This document shows, piece after piece, positions 11,280 to 22,829 of a DNA stretch of 64,000 nt. The position numbers were made by a program, and so were the translations under genes. The DNA comes from Corbicula japonica (Eukaryota > Mollusca > Bivalvia > Venerida > Cyrenidae). The number at the start of each line of letters is the position of its first letter. The first letter of the stretch is position 1. The notes under the pieces are model-generated. The model did not search any database, was not told the DNA's origin, and was given only the letters and a program-made list of their open reading frames with translations. Where the stretch lies: assembly GCA_038501625.1 (NCBI GenBank), contig JAZAYU010000168.1, forward strand, positions 1,148,669 through 1,212,668. The letters run 5' to 3'.

Positions 11280-11467
11280 ATTAGTATGATGTCATACAAT
11301 TGTCTTACAGTGCCTCCATATTTAGGCGAGACTAAGAAATTAGCGAGGGCGAGGTGCTTTCTGAGAAAGTAGTTCCGTCACTGTCAAATTTTAATACATT
11401 TGTATGATAATATACGATAGACCAACTGGACATCAGAGAGTCGACGTACACATGTTATAAACAGGTA

Positions 11468-11600
11468 AATGAACAGGTTAGCAGTGCCTTTGAATGATAA
11501 TGGCCCTGCCATGAGATAATCGCCCTCGGGCTAATGCCCTCGGGCCATTATCAACATGACAGGGCCATTATCATTCAAAGGCACTGCTAACCTGTTCATT
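11468..11600. repeat. 133-nt foldback with 41-nt perfect arms
   Basis: Arms at 11468-11508 and 11560-11600 are exact reverse complements. Inside them a second, imperfect stem (GATAATCGCCCTCGGGC against GCCCTCGGGCCATTATC) continues the pairing, so nearly the whole stretch can fold as one hairpin. Confidence 0.85.
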
Positions 11601-12599
11601 AACCTCCAAATAACTAAGTCATTGCATATAATATAATTATTCCTAGTTTGTCGTCAGAAATATTAATACATCTTTGTTCTTTCAATGCCATTTAACTCAT
11701 AATTGACATAATTGTACTGTTTGTTAATGTTTATACTGAGATGCGCTCAACCCGGGCTAGGCGGCGTGGGCAGTTATTTGCATTTCCATTATTGTCCATG
11801 AACAGGCTCAATCAAACCGAGCCTGCAATATTTTCATATTTGTTGTGTTCGATGGCTTTCAAAGTTCCCTTTTCATCAATCACAAATTTTTTTATTAGAA
11901 GTTATCATTCAGGGATTTCAATAGATGCAGGTTCTTGCATATTTGATTTTTTTTCACTTTTGGACCCCTGGTTACATTAAGTATAAAATGTTCTTTTAAA
12001 TATGTTTTTTCTTCACAAATTTATCACATCTAATAAGCTGGGGACTGTTCTTTGCTCGTGAAAAGAGTCTTTTCAGATGTGCAGGGATTTCAATAGCTTT
12101 TGAAAGCCTGGAGTCGTTTGTCCCTGTTGAGAGAATTTAAGGGGTCATAATCAAATAGTTGCAAGTCATATCTTGTGTTCATTGAACTTAACTAGTTATA
12201 AAAGTGCTTTAACTTCATTTTAATATATATTCAGTGTCTAATAAGTATTTATTTCAAAATTAAAATGCAATAGACACAATATTTATCTTTATTCTTGCAA
12301 AATTCAACCATGTTTCCTTCATCAAAAGAACCCAGGCTCAAAATCAGGAATAGTCAAATGTAGAAAAAACTAATTTGCTTGCATCTAAATGCAAGAATCT
12401 GCATTTATTGAAATCCCTTTGACGGGAAAATTAAGTCTGACATGGTTAATTTTCAAGTTTAATCCTAACTGATCGTCATAAATTTTTCCTGTAATTGCGA
12501 TTATTACCTGGCGAAAACTAGATAATTTAAAAATTAAAAATACCAGTTTCTTTAATCTATGTTTGAAGTGGTCATATTGAAAAAACAAAACAAATAAAA
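11601..12599. repeat. AT-rich stretch with inverted copies of a small repeat
   Basis: GGGATTTCAATAGATGCAGG (about 11913-11932) recurs inverted and diverged near 12385-12415, and a diverged direct copy lies near 46306. No gene is supported. Confidence 0.45.
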
Positions 12600-12780
12600 A
12601 CTTAAAGAAATTAGAAATGCAACTTCTTTTAACACAAAATATGTTTCGTGATTAAAGAAGCTGCGTTTTTAATTTCATTTTCAAAATATGTATTTGAAGA
12701 AATTAGAAATGCAACTTTTTTTAACATGAAATGTATTTCTTGTTTTAAGAAGTTGCATTTCTAAGTTCTTTAAGTATATT
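12600..12780. repeat. Direct and inverted copies of AGAAATGCAACTT
   Basis: AAGAAATTAGAAATGCAACTT occurs twice (from about 12606 and 12697), and AAGAAGTTGCATTTCTAA occurs inverted at about 12746, so the segment can fold back on itself. Confidence 0.55.
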
Positions 12781-12889
12781 TTAACAATTTTTGAGCAACA
12801 AAAATTATACTTTTCCAAACGATGCTGCATTATTTGATTTCATTGATAAAAATAAAAACATCTTAAAGCTTGGTTATATTGTCTCTGAC

Positions 12890-12965
12890 TACGGGCTGAA
12901 AAATGCTGTATGTCCTGGGCTGTTCAGTTCATTAATCTGGGCAGAATCTCCTGGCCATACTGTCT
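12890..12965. repeat. Dispersed repeat R4 fragment
   Basis: A block with GTCCTGGGCTGTTCAGTTCA and GCAGAATCTCCTGGCCATA. It recurs inverted at 46535-46640, 46850-46920 and 63085-63170. Confidence 0.6.
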
Positions 12966-13104
12966 GTATATCATTGAGACTTAGCAAACTTGTTTAAGCT
13001 ATTCTAGTAAAAAAAACTAAAAGTATTTACCTTGTTAAGACTTGTAATGTAAACCTGGACGGTGTATTACTGCCTTTGTGATACAGAACTTTGTTTTACA
13101 AAGT

Positions 13105-13655
13105 GCTTGAAGTGTCTATCTTTAGTAAGACTATATCCTCACCAGAAAATGTAAACAATAATCAGATGTGTATTCATGCAGCTGGTTTTATACAAATCAT
13201 TATATGCAAAATATGCCAAACTGTTTTAGTAAAGTTGATTGCACATTTAAGCATACAATGACTGCACACATGCAATATTTTGGATACAGTTGATACAGTT
13301 TTTTAATTAAAACCCTTGTGTTCTGACCTTTCGAAATTACACTAATTTTTGTCCATGTCTGTGTTTATTTGTAATCCTTTCAGGATTTCACGTACTATCT
13401 GTCATGTTGATTCCACTTCCGAAAAACTCATTTTGCATCATATTCATTACTTTCCCAATTTAAATTTGCACAAAACATTAGAAATTTGTTCAAACGAAAG
13501 TGTTCTATATTTTAGGGAAATACAATCAAAAGGAGATCACTGGAGTTGTGTGTAGTTTGGGCTAAACCCCGTCTGTGTTACGTAACAAACCCGTAAAACA
13601 ATCGACACGGTATATATTTTAAATAAAGCAAAAATAACTCCCAAAAAACTGAAAT
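13105..13655. repeat. Dispersed repeat R3
   Basis: The block from about CCTCACCAGAAAATGTAAAC onward is repeated near-collinearly at 63486-64000, where it runs into the end of the window. Confidence 0.7.
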
Positions 13656-13974
13656 ACTTCAAAATTCTTGCACCATGTCTGCGGTCACAATGTACATGTC
13701 CCATTTGACGTCATTGCGATTTTCTTACACATACGCGGTTTTATTTAATCATTATATCGCTAATATTAGTGTGCCTATGTTGCTTTTATTGAATTGTATA
13801 TTACAAAATGTATTTACGTTTTGACCAGAACAAATATTTTCGACAATTACGTTCCACAGCCACAAATACAGCTACAAAGGCAGTGCAACAGTCTACATCC
13901 CTGACCGATTGTACGAAAAGTACGCTTGCAATGTACGATGTAAAACAATGTATTAACAGCATCATAATTTTACA

Positions 13975-14500
13975 TTTATTTATGCGTTTCTTTCCAAAAA
14001 AACTCTCAAGAATTATTTTGGACCACAACTACAAACAGTGCAACATCTCTGACCGATTATACGGAAGGAACGGCTACCGTTGTTTTCAAAAAAAGTCACG
14101 TGCTTAGGAGAACTTATTATTTAAAAAATAAAAAAAAATAAAATATCTTAAAAAGCGATGTCAAACAGTTCCCATGATGGTACAATTTGTTAAACATTTG
14201 TTAATACGTTTTTTTGCAAAACAACTCTCATTAATAATATCAGAATAAAAATACAAACATTTCTGAAATTATGCTATTATCCCCTCAAAAATAGTCACGT
14301 GCTCAGGAGAACTTATTATTTAGTTGTTTTTTTTTTTAATCAAAGAAATCCTACAAAGCGATGTCAACCAGTTCCAATGGTACAATTCGTTAAACATGTG
14401 TTAATACTTTTTTGGCAAAACAACTCTCATTAATATATATCTGAACAAAAATACAAACATTTCTTAAATTATGCTAGGATCCTCCCACATTATATTCCCA
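13975..14500. repeat. Tandem units of about 200 bp
   Basis: Two clear units and one diverged unit. GTCACGTGCTTAGGAGAAC at 14094 matches GTCACGTGCTCAGGAGAAC at 14294. Each is followed by a CAAAACAACTCTCATTAAT block. Confidence 0.65.
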
Positions 14501-15328
14501 AAGTAAGCACAAATATAGTCGGCGGCTCATGGCCGCCGACTAATAATTTAACAATAACGCGTGTTTACTCAAATCAAACAAAGGGAAAAATATAGAGCGA
14601 GCGGACCTTCTACCATACATGCATTTAGGTCAACTTACGTGATGCGTCATGAGATTTTTGGCCCGATGGGTGTATTTTGGCGAAATTGAGTAATGATGAC
14701 CACCTTATTTATTTATAAATTAAATTACGTTTTTATCACTCTCTGTTGACCGCTTTGAAAAACACGTCCGCCATGTTGAATTCCCATAACATTTTCGTAA
14801 CATTTGGGTAAATCGGAACTCGAACGGACAGCAGGGAATAATTACGAATTGATTTAACTGATCTACAGTCATTTTGTTACTAGACCCTTCTACATATAAT
14901 GACAAACCAACATGAAATACATCAACATTTGAAAAATATCATCAGCACATATTAAAAGCTATGCAACAAAAATGTCAAAGGTAATATTACCAAGCCTTCT
15001 GATTCCGTTGCCATGGTAACGCAAGTTAATCAATAAATTGTCATTGTTCATCAGTTAGCGTTTAAAATATCAATCAAAACAAATTATTTTCCTTACTTTA
15101 AAAATGTTTAAATACTCAAAGACATGTCTTTAAAAAAAAGTTTTTTTCGTCAAAAATAATGCATAACATACCTAATTCAACAGTGACTGACAAACGGAAT
15201 TGGTTATATTGATGGAAAAAAAAATTTCCGATAATATATAGTTATCATGTCAATACTTTTCATAAAAGAGTCAACATTATAACTTTACAACATACATTTG
15301 GGCAATGAAATTTTAATCTACAACACTA
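14501..15328. other. No recognised gene; contains an RFX X-box motif
   Basis: No coding signal. GTTGCCATGGTAAC at 15007-15020 is a perfect palindromic X-box (RFX-factor consensus). A near match, GTTGTCATGGTAAC, lies at 16456-16469. Confidence 0.4.
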
Positions 15329-15330
15329 CT

Positions 15331-16393
15331 TAAAGGGAGATGTGCAGGATTGATGAATGGAACAGATTTGCAAAAAGGGTAATTAATCAGTTGAATATCA
15401 TTATTTGAAGATCAAATACCGTATAGGTGGTTATTTCTGCGGTGACTATTTCCACTATTTCTGCGGTTAACTTAATGACCGCAAATTTAAAATCCGCAGA
15501 ATATTTAGCCCTAAGTAAACGTCATATCGGTGACAGTGTGCGTTCTACATATGTACGTGCTTTATTATACGATATTTGAATAAAGATATTTTTGATTTTA
15601 TTGAGTTTTGATACTGTTGCATTTACCTGTACTCTTAATGATAAGTTAGTCTGGTTTTACTCAGATCATATTTTAAAGCTGTTCAAACAGTGGCATTATA
15701 TCACTAGAACACAGGTAAATCACAGGAAAATATTTCACACGTCGGATAACTATTTATTAGGCGCATCTTTTCCAATTCTTACACATAATTATTGTTTGCG
15801 CAAAGGTCAAGCATTCTAACGTTTATGGAAGCATCGAGAAACATTTATAAAATTCTACACCATGTTTACTATGATGTTTTTGTTCTTTGTGTACGATTAC
15901 GTTAAGATTACAATTTGACAGATGATTGGTTACACAAACATTACAATTTGACAGATGATTGGTTACTCAACATAATAAATATATTAGTTTTGACTTTATT
16001 TTAATAAGTTTGTATGGCAATGGCAATGATCTTGATATTTCCACTTTCTACCGAGACCGCAGAATTTAAGTCCGATTATGAAAGACGCATTCGGTGTACC
16101 TTGCCGACTATCGACGTCGCCATTTGTTTAAAAATGCCTGGGCCACCATGAATAGTACGCTCAGCGATGAGCTTAATATAGAATGATCGCTAAATATAGA
16201 ATGTGTTTTTGCATAGGGATTTCTTCAGCGGATTGTTTTCAGGTCCAGTAAAAATGGTAAAATTAACCGAAAGCTTCCTCGTGGAGGGTTTGAAATGTAA
16301 AATTTAGAGAAAAGTACACGTAAGTGTTACATAGATCGATATGTTTACGATTTTACTGAGTACACCTGCTCGGCCCTGCACATCTCCCTTTAA
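15331..16393. mobile_element. TTAA-flanked non-autonomous element with perfect inverted ends
   Basis: CTTAAAGGGAGATGTGCAGG at 15329-15348 is the exact reverse complement of 16375-16394. Both ends contain TTAA at the boundary, so the element can be read as TTAA, AGGGAGATGTGC..., TTAA. TTAA targets are typical of piggyBac and Kolobok transposons. The 1.06 kb inside has no transposase ORF, so it would be non-autonomous. It also holds paired TTTCTGCGGT-type motifs near 15435-15500. Confidence 0.65.
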
Positions 16394-16916
16394 GGGTCTA
16401 TGATGGTTGTAATGGAAACACTATTATATTCCAGGTTTATCAATTCTATCATGCTGTTGTCATGGTAACCGTATACACACTCTAATGTTAAACAGTGCTG
16501 TTAGTTTGGATTAATTTACACTACAATAATGGTCAGAATTTTGTTTAAAATATTTTAGGTTATATGTACAAGTGAAAGAAGTATAAGTGATTGGTCTCAA
16601 TTAAGTAAAAAGGGCTGTATACAATATTGAGGGTATGCAATCAGATTGTACCATATCTATATGTGAAATTCAGTATTGTTAATTGAATTGTCACTCACAT
16701 ACCTAACATTATTTCTAGACAGGTGATTACATTTTACAAACTTATGGTATTTTCTTCTACAACATTATTATCTGGTACATTAACCAAGTAGAATTTTGAA
16801 TTAAGTTGCAGGGTAATGTGGTAGTTAAATTTGAAGGTGTTGTTATTATCAATTTTCTGATTTATGAAATATTGTACCGTATAACTAACGTGATATTTCA
16901 AGTTTTTGTGAAAATG

Positions 16917-16945
16917 CTGGGTAAGAGTATAATACTCTTACCCAG
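16917..16945. repeat. Perfect 29-nt palindrome
   Basis: Arms of 14 nt (CTGGGTAAGAGTAT and its exact complement) around a single A. Confidence 0.85.
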
Positions 16946-16990
16946 GAAAATGTTAACAACCTGCCAACAAAGTAAGGAATTTGTGATTTC

Positions 16991-17220
16991 AAAAAAAGGT
17001 GAAATATGCATATCAGGAATCGCCACATTCAGAACAAACAGCCTCCCCACGCAGTCAAGAAGAGAGGGAGAGAGCATGGTTAATAAAATGATCAGTTTCA
17101 AAAGAGACACCACTAACAATTAACAAAAATGAGAACCCGAGGGTTTACCGCCTTGGAACGGTCAGTGGCAAATCATATTGCCACTGGGTGTGTAAACCAG
17201 GTTCTAGGGTGCACCAGAGT
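16991..17220 (+). repeat. Dispersed repeat R2, copy 1
   Basis: A block starting AAAAAAGGTGAAATATGCAT, running through AACAGCCTCCCCACGCAGTC and ending near CCAGGTTCTAGGGTGCACCA. Other copies, all in this orientation, are at 23961-24190, 36729-36903 and 63193-63415. The set is SINE-like in size, but no tRNA-like promoter was recognised. Confidence 0.7.
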
Positions 17221-17479
17221 TTATCCTTCTAGTCACAATACATGAACAACTCATTTAAGAATTGTTAGTACACATTCCTCGGTCCATGTTTATACCATAA
17301 TAAGAACAACTTGTATCGCTCACAATGGTTTATATTAACATTCATTACATAAACAGATTGTACATCTTTGTCCACAGATAAGATGTTCTATAGTACATGA
17401 TTAATTCACTGCTTCATCAACTGAGTTTATTTCATTATTATATTCTGGTTACAGTTCATTTAATCACATTGTTCATTGG

Positions 17480-17603
17480 TTATCTGCGGAATATTGAAGC
17501 CTCCCCTTGAGGATCGAAAGACCTGTTGAAAATAGTGAAGCCTCCCTGTGAGGATCGAATTAACTGTGCTGGCCTCTCTGCTGTACTGGTACACCACCAA
17601 ACC
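17480..17603 (-). CDS. Terminal exon of an unrecognised spliced gene
   Basis: Read on the minus strand, an acceptor AATTTTCAG is followed by 41 open codons ending in TAA. It joins the exon at 18046-18148 in phase (a split Lys codon). The encoded end is hydrophilic, with two related SxxGG/PxGE segments that arise from a 40-bp direct repeat (GAAGCCTCCC...GAGGATCGA). Homology is unknown. Confidence 0.4.
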
Positions 17604-18045
17604 CTGAAAATTTAACAAAGCAGGAATTTAACAAGCAAATACATTGTATTTATATATTTGGAACTTTGTATTATGCCTATACTAATGAATTATCTAATGA
17701 AGCACACATCACTAATTAAAGGCATGCCAACTTATAATCATGATATTTAACTCATGCATGGACATCGAAAATCTTACGTTATAAAAGTGTTTTTTAATAA
17801 AACTGTGTATATTCAGAGTCCAAACTCCTACATAGATAATATAATTCTGGCCACTGAAGTGTTAATTGTTTTGCCAAAGATCACCATGGCTGTTGTAATC
17901 TTAGTACATAAATGCTTTTATGGAATGTTGAAACACAGACATAAATGTATAAAAAGTTCTCTATTATTTTGAAAATAACCAGACACTGTTTAAAAGTGAT
18001 AATAATTCATAATGTCAACACTACTAAACAACCCAAAATACTTAC

Positions 18046-18148
18046 TTGACATAATCCAATGTGTCAGTTAGAGCTGAATATGGTTTTAACAGCCTTCTAG
18101 GTGCTGAAATGAATGGTTTTCCGGAAACCAACCATGGCCCTCCAGGTA
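18046..18148 (-). CDS. Internal exon of the same unrecognised gene
   Basis: 103 nt on the minus strand, from acceptor GGATATAG to donor GTAAGT, with 33 full codons plus two split codons and no stop. Its 5' split codon completes with the exon at 18415-18480 (Val) and its 3' one with 17480-17603 (Lys). Two independent phase matches support a real transcript. Confidence 0.45.
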
Positions 18149-18414
18149 CTATATCCGTAGAAAAGCAGGAATTGTTCATTAGTCTGGCAAACTCAGAAAA
18201 TATTCTATCAATATTATAAGTTTAAATATAAAAGCAATTATTTTATTTTTAAACTAGTTTAAATGTTCATTATATAGCTATTTCCAAAATGTAATATAAA
18301 TTGTATGACAATAAATGTGTGCTATTCAACCTTGGATTAAAGGTTACTTTATGTGTGTTGGTTCACAAAAAAACGAACAACATAGAGAAAATGTAAATTT
18401 AATGGATTGCTTAC

Positions 18415-18480
18415 CTAATGCTTCGCAACACACTCCAAAACTTGCACAATCTAAGGAGTCTTGAAATAAAGAGGCACCAC
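18415..18480 (-). CDS. Upstream exon of the same unrecognised gene
   Basis: 66 nt on the minus strand between a weak acceptor (AATATTTAG) and a good donor (GTAAGC): 21 open codons, Cys- and Ser-rich. Directly upstream lies degenerate retroelement sequence, so earlier exons may have been lost or displaced. No start codon was identified. Confidence 0.4.
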
Positions 18481-18489
18481 CTAAATATT

Positions 18490-20556
18490 ATGGCACCAAC
18501 TTCACCTGCATGTCTGTAGTTCTTATCTCGAAGATGGACCACTACTCGACGAATCCGACGGATTCAATCGGCATACTGCCTGCACTAGCTGTTCTTCATG
18601 TGGGCCCAGGTGCTGTTGGGCTCCGTGTGGTCTATGCCTATCTGACCAAGAGCTGCATACCAGGTGACCTCGGCAAACTGCTAAAATCATCGAGGTATTC
18701 ATCCTCGAAATAACGAGCCTTTCATGGATGCATGCAAATGGTAGCTCCAAATCTCGGTTGTCTGGGTAGGCTTTTCGGGTATGACTCGGGGTCAAAGAAG
18801 ACAATTACCCCTCAACATCAACCGGCACCTCTGGTTCCTGCCAATTTCTGAATCTAACAGATCGGCTTCTGTTGCTTTTCTGTTGCTAAATGAGTGATTT
18901 GCTCAGCCGATCCAAATGAAAGTGACCGTCGAAGGCTTAATAGCTTTCCTGCGCAATATCCTGTGCCACAGTACGCGTAATATTCTGCATTTCTCCTGCT
19001 CAAATTCTACGCTGTCAAGGACCTGAAACTCCAAAAGGTCATCATCTTCGGCGTCTTGGCTACCTAAAACCGATTGGCCTAAACTGTCGAAGATTTCCTC
19101 CAGGCGTCTTCGGGATTATTGTACGAGGGTGGATAAAAAAGTTTTGTCATTGCATCTTAATTTGAAACACGTTCGCAATAAATTATATACTAAATTAAAT
19201 CAGAACACAAACGTAACAAACTGAGCTAAAATATTTATATATTTAATCGATTTCAAAAGCGCGTCGCATATTTGAATAACCATGGTAACACGTAGGCGGC
19301 GCACGCCGTTGCCAGTGTACTTTATAAAGCATAAACCTTAAACTGTCGAAGATATCCTCCAGGCGTCCTCGGGATTATTGTACGAGATCTGTAAGCAGGG
19401 CATGGTCAGTCGGAGGTTTCCTCAAGGCATCGTAGTTTGCCCCTTAGATCTGAGTGTCCTTGTCGGGCAAGATCTTCATCCATCCTACCCTGTTGGAACT
19501 TCATTTTGTCGCTACTGAAGAGGTTGGAAAGGAAAACTGCCAAAACTCAACAGTGAAATAGCTTGGGCTTTGCTGTTTACGGTGTTTAGCTAGAACTTTC
19601 CAGGCACATCCCAGTGGTAATCTTGTCAGCCAATCCCTGTCCGAATCTGGAACGAAGGCTTCTGTCGAGATCGCTCTCTTGCTATTTACCCAATCGACCA
19701 GGTCTTCAAAAATTCCATTATTCCCAACTGTTGTCTGTCTTACTCAACAAACAAGCTGCATGCGATCAAATCCAAGGCGGGGTCAGCAATTTCCGCCTAA
19801 GTGAATACGCAAGATAGGTGACTGACCATCATGTGGCGCCTCAAGGTTCTGAAGACGGCTGAGCAAGACAGAATTTGGCAACTCTTAAAGCGAGTTCCAG
19901 ATTTCTTTCTCTTACTCTCAGCTTTGAGTGAAACACATCGGTAAGGCGAGCGTGGGCCTTTCGACCGATTCTACTACGTCGGCTACCAACCTCGGCCGTA
20001 GCATTATTCACCACTTCCAAATGCTCCTGTTTAATGTCTTAAACTTTCTGTCCACTAGATGAATGTCCGCGATCTACAGACTGTTGGGATGTTTGGATCC
20101 TCGTTTAACCTGCAGTCTCGGACTAAAGTTCCTGGAAGTACTGCGGTTGCCTCCTTCCTCTGCCCTGGTCTAAAGCCGATGTTTGCGACCTTCCAATCCT
20201 CATTTTGATGAATAGCCATACTTCGGTGGAACTCTTTAATCAGCCTATCCACTTATCCTTTTTGGCGGCATTGTATTGTCCAACGATCAGCCTTTGTATT
20301 GCATCATTCCTCGAGATAGGAAGCCTCAGATGCAAGATGTCTACCAGCTCCCGTGCTGATGGCCACAACTTTTCCTCACTGTTCATTCCCTTCAACTCCT
20401 CTGCGATACCTGGTAGAGTGACTTTAAAGAAATCCGAAGATTTGCCTCAGTTGTTTTTCCTCCATTCTTTTCGGGGGCTTGGAGAATCAGAGGACTGACG
20501 ACTCTGACCGATGCCATTGCTCCTCAACTTGTAGGAATAGAAAATGCATTATATAT
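18490..20556 (-). pseudogene. Degenerate retroelement gag-like coding region
   Basis: On the minus strand, long coding-like segments are linked by frameshifts and stops. One acidic segment lies at about 18905-19125 (LEEIFDSLGQ...). Others at about 19850-20045 and 20240-20400 look helical and charged. A segment near 19600-19700 reads FEDLVDWVN, which resembles the FxDLVxFVN region of BEL/Pao gag proteins. A 47-bp direct repeat (19081-19127 and 19340-19386, two mismatches) flanks 212 bp of unrelated DNA. No pol region is visible. The BEL/Pao label is a weak inference; decay is clear. Confidence 0.4.
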
Positions 20557-20558
20557 TA

Positions 20559-21316
20559 CTGTATAGCGCTTAATATTGGCGGTGTCAAATTTTGGCGTAT
20601 TTTAAAGTGTTTTATATTGGCGGGGTCATATATTGGCGCTTACAGGCCAGACCGCCAAAATAAAACCCTTGATGAAAAATGGCGGAAATTGGACAATTGA
20701 AGAGAAAGGTAAATTCTATAGTTATTTCATAGTTAAATTTTAAATGTGAAATCATTATCGCAGCTGCCTAATACAGTACTTGTTTGTTTTGTTTGATATT
20801 CCAATTATATTCCTTTTGTAAACGCATTATAATTTTACCTACTTATTCGATTAATATTATTTAATTATTTTAAAGCGGGTTTATGAGATATCGAATAAAC
20901 TCGATATTATTTGCTACATGTACACATGCTATAACTCTATAATGCTTCTTTTTTCATGTTCAAAACAAATGCCGCTGAAACGAATGGATGACAAACGCCA
21001 AATAACACACCTTCTGGCTATTTCTAAGGAAAATAAATAACACATTCATGTACTCTTGTTTCTTGTTGTTTTAGTTTTTATTCAGGTTTCAAGAATATAC
21101 ATAATTTAGAAACATGCAAAAATCTTTCTTCATCAAGGGAGGAAACTGCGACAAAATATCTAAAAGTGTATCATAGTTATCTAACTTCCAGTTATTAAAT
21201 TGGCGGTGTTTTAAATTGACGGGGATTTTTATTGGCGGTGTTTTATATTGGCGCAACTGACCCTGACCGCCAATATCGCCAAAATTAAACCCCCGCCAAA
21301 ATTAGTACTTATACAG
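20559..21316. mobile_element. TA-flanked non-autonomous DNA element
   Basis: Begins CTGTATAGCGCTTAATATTG after TA (20557-20558) and ends CTTATACAG before TA (21317-21318). The ends are imperfect inverted repeats over about 50 bp, built from repeated TTGGCGG / CCGCCAA motifs. There is no ORF. It interrupts the degenerate retroelement region, which appears to resume at about 21320-21480. Consistent with a Tc1/mariner-type MITE. Confidence 0.6.
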
Positions 21317-21586
21317 TATTAAAAACTACAAAATCGCCTGCCCCTTGACCTAGTACCCTTGCAGTGGTCCCTTTTGCTGGTCACATCTTGAACATATGAA
21401 TGTTTCCATCTCTGATGACTCTTGCGTCCTCCGTCCATGTGAATGCATTAAAGTTTTAACTGTGAAGTAGTTCTGAAAAAGATGTTGGTTAACTGAAAAG
21501 TTCTAGACCAATCGACAACAGACAGAAGGCAGTCGCATTAACTTTATGAGAACTGAATAGTCTTAAAAACTTAATGAGAACATTAT

Positions 21587-22465
21587 GTTCAAACACCTTT
21601 AATGTTTGCCGTGGAAGTGGTAAGCATTTTTTTGTTCGGTGCAGAATCTGAATTCCTCACTCTGTATGTGGAATTTCTTTTTTGTTTTTGTTTCTGACCG
21701 TTTAGCACTAGCTGCTTGACTTTTCAAGTTTTCATGGCGTCAAAATACATGTAGGAAATGTGTCCAACTTATATGCAGTGTTCATAATTTGTTTTGTAGA
21801 AGAAAAAGGCGACTTTTAGTTTACTGTTTCGAAATAGCTAAAATTATTATCTTTTTGGGGATGAGAACAGTAACTGCAGCTTTCTTTTAGCACTACTGAG
21901 AGGTGTTATTACTGCTGCGCGTTTCCTATTGACACTCTTTTTAGGAGCGGTTGTGCCGCAAATACGCTTCAAACGTTTGTTCGGCGTGTCTCGAATTGTC
22001 CGTTTTGTGCCGCTGTTTTCATAATGCAGATGAGACTTCTTCTTATATCTTGACATTGTTACGAAATTGTCTCGATCTGAAGTAGGTAGAGAGACGTATG
22101 TAACAACGCCATGACCATTTTCATATGTAAGTGCGCCTATTTATTTATATATAGCCTGTATTTTGTTTGGTAAACTTCCAGTACTAGAGTATTATAGTAC
22201 CACTTTAAAGTAATGATGTAATGAACACATACCAAGATGTAGAATAATATACAAGTGTATGTAAGGTAATTTTGCATAACAAATACGCTAGACGTTCGTA
22301 TTTGGGTAACAAATTGGCTTTTGTTTTGATTATTTGATTCATTACATTTGTAATCAGCTCGTGTCTTACTTAGACTTACATTAACGCATACAAGTGTTCT
22401 ATTCAGATTCTGCGCCAAACAAATAAGTGCTCACCACTTCCACGGCAAACATAAATGGTTTGAAC
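21587..22465. repeat. Long inverted repeat, arms of about 80 bp
   Basis: The left arm (about 21587-21671) and right arm (about 22385-22465) share, inverted, GTTTGCCGTGGAAGTGGT and GCAGAATCTGAAT with few differences. They enclose about 710 bp that carries one small basic ORF. This may be an uncharacterised inverted-repeat transposon or an inverted duplication. Confidence 0.65.
21847..22056 (-). CDS. Small basic ORF (69 codons) between inverted arms
   Basis: A 69-residue frame, strongly basic (many Lys and Arg), with several bipartite nuclear-localisation-like clusters, for example KRTIRDTPNKRLKR. No known domain was recognised. Its position inside a long inverted repeat hints at a mobile-element product or a first exon, but a chance ORF remains possible. 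Confidence 0.25.
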   Translation of the reverse strand: MSRYKKKSHLHYENSGTKRTIRDTPNKRLKRICGTTAPKKSVNRKRAAVITPLSSAKRKLQLLFSSPKR

Positions 22466-22829
22466 GTAAAAAACTTGGACATAAAGAATCAATGTTAAGT
22501 ACAAAAGCCTTCGTTATGAAATATATGCAATACTTGAAAATAATTTAGCTAAAATAGGCCTAAGAATGGTTTATTTTGACTCGAAACACACTTTCAAGTC
22601 GCGCAATTTTCTATTTACACTCTGTAAACAAACAATCTGTCAGTTTATACATTCAGGCCTCATGAAACATAGGTTTATAACCGAGTGGAGCTTACACGTC
22701 TGGCCTCCGGGTAGGCTTATTTATAATTCGATAACAGTGATATAAACCTACTTACCAGTATCTCTGGAAATCCACAAAATAACAAAATCTTCCGCCATTT
22801 TGTTCCGCACAGAACATGTCCCTCACTTA

